Part shown: positions 57,183-64,000 of the stretch, one piece after another | How positions within the stretch are numbered: the stretch's first letter is position 1 | How the letters are laid out: each line of letters opens with the position of its first letter | Assembly: GCF_947250635.1 (NCBI RefSeq) | Contig: NZ_OX366335.1 | Location: 1,426,001-1,490,000 of the forward strand | Length of the DNA: 64,000 bases | Direction: 5' to 3' | Source: Wolbachia endosymbiont (group B) of Parapoynx stratiotata | GTDB lineage: Bacteria; Pseudomonadota; Alphaproteobacteria; Rickettsiales; Anaplasmataceae | Notes under the pieces: generated by a model | Seen by the model: only the letters and a program-made list of their open reading frames with translations | What the model was told of the DNA's origin: nothing | The model's database searches: none | Translations under genes and position numbers: made by a program

Positions 57183-60100
57183 ATGAAATTTAAAACAAAT
57201 TCTGAATATGATAAATCAAAAAATTTAGATTTAGATGCTAAAGACTCTGCAGGCTATGCTGCTCTACATAAAGCTGTTTTTAGTAGGCGTTTCGATGAGG
57301 TCAAACTGTTAATAGATAAAGGCGCTAGAGTGGACGTGGAAGATAAACATAAGCTCATTCCGCTTTTTTATGCTGTTATGAATAATGATGAGAAAATGAT
57401 AAAATTTCTAGTCGAAATAGGTAATGCCGATGTTAACCTGGGTAAATATAATAATCCTCTTGGCATGGCTATTTCACTTGGACGTATGGAATTAGCAGAA
57501 TATTTGATAGACAAAGGTGCAGATATAAACCGACAAGACAGTATCGGCAGAACCTTTCTGCATAAAGCTGCTGAAGATGGAAATTTAGCTGCAGTGAAAT
57601 TTTTAGTAGAAAAAGGTGCTAGGCTTGATGTTTTAGATAAATGGAATGATACTCCTCTTCATGTTGCTGCAAATGTAAAAGTCAATAAAGGTCATACAGA
57701 AGTAGTAGATTATTTAATAAAAAACGGTGCAGATATAAATCTTACTCATAACTACACTCCGATACACCTAGCTATTACACGTGGAAATTTAGATATGGTG
57801 AAATGTCTGATAGATAATGGTGCTGATCTTTATATTAAAAGAGCATGCGATGGTACACCTCTTACTTATGCTAAACAGCAAGGGCAAGTGGAAATAGTAA
57901 ATTACATGGATGGTGTAATGTCAAACCTTTCACGTAGCAAAACTGTATCCCTTGATAACACTAATATAAATATCAAGTATGACTTAGCTGCCAATAAGCT
58001 AGATACAATAGAAAAAAGCATTAAAGATGCTGTACGAGACTTTAAGGGTGCTTTTAATACCTCTGACCATGATATAAGGATCAATACTTATGTATTCAAC
58101 ACTCAAAATGAGTTTAAAGAGTACTTGAAAAAAGTTGGATTCGATTCTGGCGACGGTGTTAATGGCTACACAAGAATGATCGATCTAAATAAGGGAAATG
58201 CTGCTGACGTTTATGTCTACCTAGATAGTAAAGGGAATTTAAATCAACATACGTTAGAGCACGAGATAGGGCATGCAATGCACTTTGCAAATCTTGGTCT
58301 AAGCTATATCTTGCCAAAAGCAATGCACGAAGCTATTGCTAACTATGTTGCTGGTTTAGAAAATGGCAAACACATTAATGATCACGGAGATAAAGAAGCT
58401 TTAATTGCAATAAAAAATAAGAATCTTAAACTAGATGAGATATTACGTAATGATTATCAAGGAAATCACTACTATTCAGAAGCAGAGCAAGTAGTAAAGT
58501 TTCTTGAAAATAAACACCCGGACTTAATTGATAATTTACTAAAGAGCCTCTCCACTTATAAGAGATATCATGATAGGGATCAAGGTAAGAAATTAGTTGA
58601 GGATTTTTTGACTGAGCTAAAAGGTTATGATCGAGAATTTAAAAAATGGGTTAAGGCTGAGCTGAGTGGTGAACAACATATGGAATATAATGTTGTTGAA
58701 TCTAACAGTGTTGAAAGTTCAACAAGCCAACAAAGTGCAGGCAAGGGTCTATATGGTTATAGCCCAGTACATAATGTAAGTGGTGATAAAACCAAGATAG
58801 AAAGTGTCAGTAGAGAAGATTCTATGCAACCTGCTAAAAAAGCGAGTGAAGACGAACAAGGAAAAGCTGTTACAATAAAAGTTATGAAGTATAATAAACA
58901 GCCTTTCTTAAAGGTGAATATTGATGACAATAATGTAGAAAACACTATAGGAAAAGTAAACGAGATAAATAAGGTAACAGGTGCGACTAGTTTACATTTT
59001 GCTGCTTCATTGGGAGATTTAAGCAAAGTAGCAACGCTACTAAAACACAATTCATATATTGATACAAGAGACCATAATGGACAAACGCCACTACATTATG
59101 CCATTCAGTCAGGAAATACGGAAGTAGCAAAATATCTTATTGATCATGGAGCAAATCTTAATGTTCATGACAATTATTATCAGAAAACTAATACTAAATA
59201 TGTGTATTATAAGACACCTTTACACTATGCTATTGAGTCTGGAAATATAGAGATAGCTAAATACTTAATAGATCGTGGTGCAAATCCTAATATTCAAGAT
59301 GCTTATTCCCAAACACCATTATACAGTGCTATTTATTCAGGTAATACAGAAATAGTGAAGTATCTATTAGATCATAACGCAGATCCTAATAGTAAAAGTT
59401 ATTATACTTTTCCGTTACTTGCTGCTATTAAGCTAGGGAATGCGGAAATAGTTAAGAGTTTAATTGAGTATGGCGCAGATCTTGGTATCAAGAACACGTC
59501 AGCTCAAACACTGCTGCACTATGCAATTGAGCTAAAACATACGGAAATTGCTAAATACTTAATAGATCGTGGTATAGATGTTGATACCCGTGATATTAGC
59601 TCTGGTAAATCTCCACTACATTTTGCCATGCACATGAAAAATATGGAAGTAGTTAAATATCTCATAGAGCATAATGCGGATATTGATATTCAGGATAGCT
59701 ACGGCTTAACACCTTTGCATCTTGCTGTTGATCTTGGGAATAAGAAGATGATAGAGCAGTTAGTTGAAAAAGGTGCGAATATTAATGTTCAGGATAATGA
59801 TGGTTGGACACCTTTAGTTCATGCAGTGAGGCATGGAAAGTTAGATACAATAGAATATCTAATAAAAAACAAAGCTGACGTTGACGTTGTAGGCAAAGAT
59901 GGCAGGACACTTGTTGAACATGCTGAGTTATGGGCAGAAGAGAAAGGACTAGCAAGAGATGTAATAGATAGCAAAGGCGATAATGATTCTTATTATCGTG
60001 AGCTTTCAAAAGAAGCTGCAACTTGGGAAAAAGCTGGAAAGGATATGCTTAGCTATCTCAAAAAAATTACTATGCAAGAAGAAGAATCTAACGATATAGA

Positions 60101-60530
60101 CCAAATGCCAGCAGATCAACCTGTAATTGAAGAAAGGAGTAAAAGATCGATAAGAGGAGACGAAGAGAAGCAAGAGGAAACAATTGTTATAGATAATGTG
60201 AAAGAAGAATCACAACATCCTTTAAAAATCAAAGTGGGTGAGGCTGTTGAAATAGGGAAATATAAGGTAGAACTGCAAGTTACGTATGATGATGTAAGAA
60301 ATTTTTATGACACTATACGTGGTAAATATCATGATGGTAGTGGATACAATTATGAGCAAGTAATGGTTTTGTACAATGAAATTGTTAGGCCAGCATCACA
60401 GCATCATGATGAACCATTTACTCTTGCTGAGTCCTATATTGCAGATGGGCATCTATTTATTAAAAATCAAGATTTTGGAATTTTGAATGATTTTAATGAG
60501 ATGTTCTATAAAAGTGATGAGTTTATGTAA
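57183..60530 (+). CDS. Ankyrin-repeat protein with internal HEXXH metallopeptidase domain
   Basis: 1,115 residues from the ATG at 57183 (AGAGGTG upstream; GTG 57177 possible). About seven ankyrin repeats (~15-235) precede a central domain in which HEIGH at 360-364 is followed by Glu383 in HEAIANYVAG, the HEXXH...E zinc-ligand pattern of gluzincins and reminiscent of collagenase-like M9 peptidases. A linker leads to about ten further ankyrin repeats (~600-930). The last ~130 residues are preceded by RSKR at 985-988, a furin-type dibasic site. No signal peptide. Probably a type IV-secreted protease effector (inference). Confidence 0.75.
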   Translation: MKFKTNSEYDKSKNLDLDAKDSAGYAALHKAVFSRRFDEVKLLIDKGARVDVEDKHKLIPLFYAVMNNDEKMIKFLVEIGNADVNLGKYNNPLGMAISLGRMELAEYLIDKGADINRQDSIGRTFLHKAAEDGNLAAVKFLVEKGARLDVLDKWNDTPLHVAANVKVNKGHTEVVDYLIKNGADINLTHNYTPIHLAITRGNLDMVKCLIDNGADLYIKRACDGTPLTYAKQQGQVEIVNYMDGVMSNLSRSKTVSLDNTNINIKYDLAANKLDTIEKSIKDAVRDFKGAFNTSDHDIRINTYVFNTQNEFKEYLKKVGFDSGDGVNGYTRMIDLNKGNAADVYVYLDSKGNLNQHTLEHEIGHAMHFANLGLSYILPKAMHEAIANYVAGLENGKHINDHGDKEALIAIKNKNLKLDEILRNDYQGNHYYSEAEQVVKFLENKHPDLIDNLLKSLSTYKRYHDRDQGKKLVEDFLTELKGYDREFKKWVKAELSGEQHMEYNVVESNSVESSTSQQSAGKGLYGYSPVHNVSGDKTKIESVSREDSMQPAKKASEDEQGKAVTIKVMKYNKQPFLKVNIDDNNVENTIGKVNEINKVTGATSLHFAASLGDLSKVATLLKHNSYIDTRDHNGQTPLHYAIQSGNTEVAKYLIDHGANLNVHDNYYQKTNTKYVYYKTPLHYAIESGNIEIAKYLIDRGANPNIQDAYSQTPLYSAIYSGNTEIVKYLLDHNADPNSKSYYTFPLLAAIKLGNAEIVKSLIEYGADLGIKNTSAQTLLHYAIELKHTEIAKYLIDRGIDVDTRDISSGKSPLHFAMHMKNMEVVKYLIEHNADIDIQDSYGLTPLHLAVDLGNKKMIEQLVEKGANINVQDNDGWTPLVHAVRHGKLDTIEYLIKNKADVDVVGKDGRTLVEHAELWAEEKGLARDVIDSKGDNDSYYRELSKEAATWEKAGKDMLSYLKKITMQEEESNDIDQMPADQPVIEERSKRSIRGDEEKQEETIVIDNVKEESQHPLKIKVGEAVEIGKYKVELQVTYDDVRNFYDTIRGKYHDGSGYNYEQVMVLYNEIVRPASQHHDEPFTLAESYIADGHLFIKNQDFGILNDFNEMFYKSDEFM

Positions 60531-60646
60531 TGTAAAAGGTGGATGAGAATTAATTGATATAAGGAATTAGATCTTTCACTGTCATCCCAGTGTTTCTTTC
60601 CCCTGCCATTCCTGCGTTTCCTTCTCCTGTCATCCCAGTCTGGGAT
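60531..60646. repeat. Palindromic repeat fragment before IS5 copy 3
   Basis: Contains CTGTCATCCCAGT twice and TCTGGGAT close to the IS5 end, typical of the dispersed repeats seen at 38419 and 51045. It follows the stop of the ankyrin-peptidase gene by about 50 bp. No coding potential. Confidence 0.6.
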
Positions 60647-61608
60647 GGCTTTGTTGCATCGCTCAAGTGAAAAGAACTGGAAGTTACTGACAAAATTCAT
60701 TATAAAACAGCCATTTAACTGTTGAAGAAAAAATATGCCACAGAAAATGAAAGTCAGTAACCAAAACGAATATAACAAATTCCTTGAAAAAAGGGGGAAT
60801 ATTTTTCGTTACATCGATGAAGCTATCGAAAATTGGTATGAAAATAGTCCAAAAATGCAGGGCGGCAACTATATTTATAGTGATAAGGATATCTGCAACA
60901 AATAGGAAGAGATTTGCAGCTATTCACAAGCATCAAAAAAAACTTAATATTAAGATAAATGATTGCAGAAAATAATATAGAAGATATCGAAATTGCTATA
61001 GACAGTACAGGAATTAGTATATACAACAACACACAGCAAGGAAAATAGCACTGACAGAGTGGCTATGAGCAAACGAGAAAATTGCACGTAATGTTGAATA
61101 TAAACAACAAAAAAGCCATAGCTGTAAAATACAGTAACGGTGTCTACTCTGATCACTTGTGATTTGCTAAAAGAAGTTGATTTTCAGCATGCCATAAAAG
61201 CACTATATGCAGATAGAGCATGTGATAGGCACAAGTTTTATAAGTTGTGTAACGAATATGATATAAAGACAAAAATTCCACCAATAAACAATGCGGCAGA
61301 ACATCCAGAAATAGATTATATGTCTGACAGGAATGCTGCTATTAGGTTAATAAAATTATACGGTGAAGATGGCATGAAAGAATGGAAAAAGAAGTAAATT
61401 ATGGGAAAAGATCTTATATTGAAGGGTTTTTCTCAAGATTAAAGCAAATATTCGGATTTAGTTTTAGGAATAAATCTGAGATAAATCGAGAAAAAGAACT
61501 AAATGCTATTTGCTTAATAAATTCGCTGATATTGGTATGGCTAAATTTGAGATAGTTACATGAATTTACCATAAATCACCATCTCATAAAGTGTGATGCA
61601 ACAAAGCC
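60647..61608 (+). mobile_element. IS5-family element, copy 3 (defective, internally deleted)
   Basis: 962 bp with ends GGCTTTGTTGCATC (60647) and its complement ending at 61608. It carries the same frameshifts and stops as copy 2 plus a 73-bp deletion near 60889. Elsewhere only a few base differences from copy 2 are visible. It cannot make a transposase. Confidence 0.85.
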
Positions 61609-62163
61609 AATCGGGAGTCGCAATAGTAAAAGTGAAAGAAATCTTCAAAGTAGAACTATCCCCCAAAGCTGCACATGGACATAGAATATCCTTTATCAGG
61701 GATAGACGTAAACATTGAAGATCTTCCCCTAGAGCTGGATATAGATATAAAGTCATTTATACCATTCCCTATATTTGAGAAAAATATCACATGCCAAGAA
61801 CCTTGTCAAAATTATATAATCTATCTCTAGAGCAGGTTATTGAGAATGTCAATCCACATAAAAGAGCCAGGTATTCCTAACACCACTAAACTCACAAATT
61901 CATTTGCTAGAGTTTATAAGTTCTTGTTTATAATAATTTTATTATATCGTAAAACCATCTATATCGGCCTATTTAAACAGTATTTTACTTTCCTTAAGGA
62001 TTTTTTAAAGATCACCTATTGAATTCTATGATATTATTTTTTGTGAGATTGTTATACACGTTATAGCAAGGAAGGCAGAGAGATTTGTTAAGTAGTTTTT
62101 GCATCTATATGAGCTACTTGAATAATGGTTACAATATAATTGTACAGCATGAGCTGAGTTCGC
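61609..62163. other. Decayed stretch between IS5 copy 3 and tldD
   Basis: About 555 bp with no intact gene. The first ~220 bp looks like a degraded coding remnant (separate entry). A 60-codon frame at 61840-62022 is Phe/Ile-rich with no supporting signal. The rest is AT-rich spacer. Confidence 0.5.
61630..61830 (+). pseudogene. Degraded coding remnant
   Basis: One frame reads VKVKEIFKVELSPKAAHGH and, after a shift, ATG 61675 begins MDIEYPLSGIDVNIEDLPLEL, then IKSFIPFPIFEKNITCQEPC and a stop at 61830. Composition suggests true protein ancestry, but the family is not recognised and the 5' part is lost at the IS5 junction. Confidence 0.35.
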
Positions 62164-63594
62164 TTAGCCCTTATCTACATATTCAGTTCCACCAACAGTT
62201 ATTGCATCGACCTTGAGTGTTGGCTGACCAACTCCAACAGGCACATTTTGTCCGTCTTTTGAGCACGTACCAACACCAGGATCTAACTTTAGATCATTAC
62301 CAATCATTGATACTTTTTTTAGCACTGTTGGCCCATCACCAATTAGCGTTGCTCCTTTGACTGGTTGTGTAATTTTACCATTTTTTATTAGGTAAGCTTC
62401 CGAAGATGAGAAAACAAATTTTCCTGATGTTATATCAACTTGTCCACCACCAAAATTTACTGCATATAGGCCTCTCTTTACACTGGATATTATTTCTTCT
62501 GGTGTATATTTTCCTGGCAACATATAGGTGTTTGTCATGCGTGGCATGGTAACTTCTTTGTAACTTTCTCTTCTACCATTACCAGTTGGGCTTACACCCA
62601 TGAGTTTAGCGTTCATATGATCTTGCATATATCCTTTTAGAATTCCATCTTCTATAAGCACATTATAGCCAGGTAAAGTACCCTCATCGTCTATGCTAAT
62701 AGAACCACGCAAATTAGGTAGAGTTCCATCATCAATTACAGTAATGTTACTAGCTGCCACTTGTTTACCCATAGAATTTGAAAATGCCGAGATTCCTTTA
62801 CGGTTAAAATCACCTTCAAGTCCATGACCTACAGCTTCATGCAATAATATTCCTGGCCAACCTGAACCTAAAACAACTGTCATCTCTCCAGCCGGAGCTG
62901 GAATTGCCTCAAGATTTACTAGCGCTTGCTCTAACGCTTGGTTTGCAACTTCTTTCCACTTCTTCTCAGAAACAAACTTACTATAAGCGTCTCTTCCACC
63001 ATGCCCTGCAGAACCTTTCTCCGCTCGGCCATTTTTCTCTACGATGACTAGTACATTAAAACGTACTAAAGGTCTGATGTCGCTTAACCTGTGATCATCT
63101 TTTATTATTTGTATAACTTGCCATTCTCCACTTAGAATTATTTTTACTTGCTTCACGTAGTTATTCTTGGACCTTACATACTCATTAACCTCATTGAGTA
63201 GTTTAATCTTTGAGTTCAGATCCATTTCATTTATGGGGTTAATCTTTGAATACAGCTCTCTTGTTCCCTCATTTAAGTTTATTGAATTTGTTTTGTTTAA
63301 AGATACTGAACTTTTCACTATAGAAGCAGCGTTACTAATTTCCTTTTCGCTAATTTCAGAAGAGCAAACAAAAGACGTACTATCCTCACAAAAGGACCTT
63401 AACCCAAATCCCCTTCTGATATTCAAATCCATGTGTTTCAATATGTTATCATCAAAAACCAGGGACTCTGATTGGCAAAATTCTAAAAATAATTCACCAC
63501 CATCACTATCGCTCAAAGCGTTGTTGACTATTTTATATACATTATTAATATTAACATTGTTTTGAGCAAAAAATATTTGATCTAGATTTGGCAT
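62164..63594 (-). CDS. tldD: TldD metallopeptidase
   Basis: Zinc metallopeptidase that with TldE/PmbA cleaves unfolded peptides and peptide toxins. It has 476 residues. The zinc site is in LHEAVGHGLEGD near residue 255 (HExxxH). Further family blocks: FNRKGISAFSNSMGKQV, TVIDDGTLPNLRGS, and VGVGQPTLKVDAITVGGTEYV at the C-terminus. Its partner TldE is not in this window. Confidence 0.95.
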   Translation of the reverse strand: MPNLDQIFFAQNNVNINNVYKIVNNALSDSDGGELFLEFCQSESLVFDDNILKHMDLNIRRGFGLRSFCEDSTSFVCSSEISEKEISNAASIVKSSVSLNKTNSINLNEGTRELYSKINPINEMDLNSKIKLLNEVNEYVRSKNNYVKQVKIILSGEWQVIQIIKDDHRLSDIRPLVRFNVLVIVEKNGRAEKGSAGHGGRDAYSKFVSEKKWKEVANQALEQALVNLEAIPAPAGEMTVVLGSGWPGILLHEAVGHGLEGDFNRKGISAFSNSMGKQVAASNITVIDDGTLPNLRGSISIDDEGTLPGYNVLIEDGILKGYMQDHMNAKLMGVSPTGNGRRESYKEVTMPRMTNTYMLPGKYTPEEIISSVKRGLYAVNFGGGQVDITSGKFVFSSSEAYLIKNGKITQPVKGATLIGDGPTVLKKVSMIGNDLKLDPGVGTCSKDGQNVPVGVGQPTLKVDAITVGGTEYVDKG

Positions 63595-63656
63595 TACCTT
63601 TGAGCTAAAAATTGTTTAAGTATATTATTTAATTTTAACATAGTAAATCACAAAAA

Positions 63657-63741
63657 GCCCGGGTGGCGGAATTGGTAGACGCGCTAGCTTCAGGTGCTAG
63701 TAACTTTTTAAGTTGTGGAAGTTCAAGTCTTCTCTCGGGCA
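63657..63741 (+). tRNA. tRNA-Leu (CAG)
   Basis: Acceptor GCCCGGG (63657-63663) pairs with CTCGGGC (63734-63740), one G-U. The anticodon stem CTAGC/GCTAG encloses TTCAGGT, anticodon CAG. A long variable arm marks a class II tRNA. Confidence 0.94.
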
Positions 63742-63800
63742 CTCTATATTGATTTTTGAGTCAATTAATGCTATGATATAATGTATTTACTACTAAGTTT

Positions 63801-64000
63801 ATGAGTTATGAAGAAAAAAAGCTTGTTTACAGAAAGAAAATAAGAACTTATTCAAAACGCTTGGTTACTGCACTATCTATTGCTTCTTTGATGGGGTATA
63901 CAGCAGCATTAGACCTAAATATTTCTTCCTTAAGCTTGTACTGTACTATTGTCAGCACTATGCTAAGTGCACTTTCGCTTGCTTTAAATATATGGTCATT
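63801..64000 (+). CDS. Membrane protein, 3' end outside window
   Basis: ATG 63801 opens MSYEEKKLVYRKKIRTYSKRL, a basic cytoplasmic start, followed by hydrophobic stretches (VTALSIASLMGYTAAL and YCTIVSTMLSALSLALNIW) and runs off the window. TATAAT at 63777-63782 with a weak TTGAGT 15 bp upstream may be its promoter. At least two membrane helices. Family not recognisable from this fragment. Confidence 0.6.
   Translation, partial: MSYEEKKLVYRKKIRTYSKRLVTALSIASLMGYTAALDLNISSLSLYCTIVSTMLSALSLALNIWS

Noticed and set aside
56205..60530. cifA/cifB-like cytoplasmic incompatibility pair
   Set aside because: The layout is similar, but there are no PD-(D/E)XK or Ulp1-type motifs and no sequence resemblance to Cif proteins that I can see; kept only as an analogy.
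61840..62022. 60-codon plus-strand frame before tldD
   Set aside because: Phe/Ile/Leu-rich from AT bias, no ribosome site, no recognisable motif.

Overview
The window is a piece of a Wolbachia-type chromosome (Anaplasmataceae, Rickettsiales). The evidence is the strong A+T bias, a scrambled order of single-copy housekeeping genes typical of alphaproteobacterial endosymbionts (fused ispDF, NDUFA12, Rieske petA, cckA, hdaA beside perM), ankyrin-repeat proteins, many decayed insertion sequences (IS5, IS110, IS3, IS256 families), and short palindromic repeats containing CCAGTGTCA- or CTGGAATGACA-like words. No strain or supergroup is claimed.

Layout. 1-7740 is dense core: murG (5' end outside the window), gshB, bcp, recF, lysC, a KefB-type antiporter with a thioredoxin-fold partner, and tmk. 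7741-10970 is decayed: a frameshifted membrane-protein pseudogene, an IS5-family element, and a truncated paralogue of the intact gene at 51608. 10971-36960 is mostly core: gltA, rpsT, plsC, a Xer recombinase with an overlapping 56-codon gene, hdaA, perM, a lipase-like hydrolase, ispDF, parAB, cckA, hemF, a secreted-effector candidate with four EPIYA-like motifs, rsmE, rpsU, sucCD, dapF, a GH5 glycosidase split by one stop codon, a nitroreductase, bioY plus a DUF1284 gene, a TPR protein, gyrA and petA, with tRNAs Glu, Pro and Val. 36961-41200 and 45920-51390 are insertion-sequence graveyards. Between them lie iscS, rodA, mrpD, NDUFA12 and mlaD. 51390-53071 carries a small gene plus a 487-residue Wolbachia-type protein. 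Then come an ankyrin membrane protein, priA, a two-gene operon encoding a coiled-coil protein and a 1,116-residue ankyrin protein with an internal zinc-metallopeptidase motif, another defective IS5 copy, tldD, tRNA-Leu and a partial membrane protein.

Genes that work together. murG, lysC, dapF and rodA belong to lipid II and DAP synthesis and its use. gltA, sucCD, petA and NDUFA12 belong to the TCA cycle and respiration. recF, hdaA, priA, gyrA, parAB, cckA and xer belong to replication and the cell cycle.

The most interesting signal is in three identical 1,379-bp IS110-family elements (38934-40312, 47374-48752, 49658-51036). Their 5' non-coding end looks like an IS621-type bridge RNA. One hairpin loop carries ATAGATCT, which matches all three insertion sites with a single mismatch each around a CT core. 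A second segment carries two 7-nt guides that exactly match the element's own two ends. Joining the ends would create a promoter with a 17-bp spacer. Other strong leads are the EPIYA-motif protein (24230-25369) and the ankyrin-metallopeptidase operon (56205-60530).
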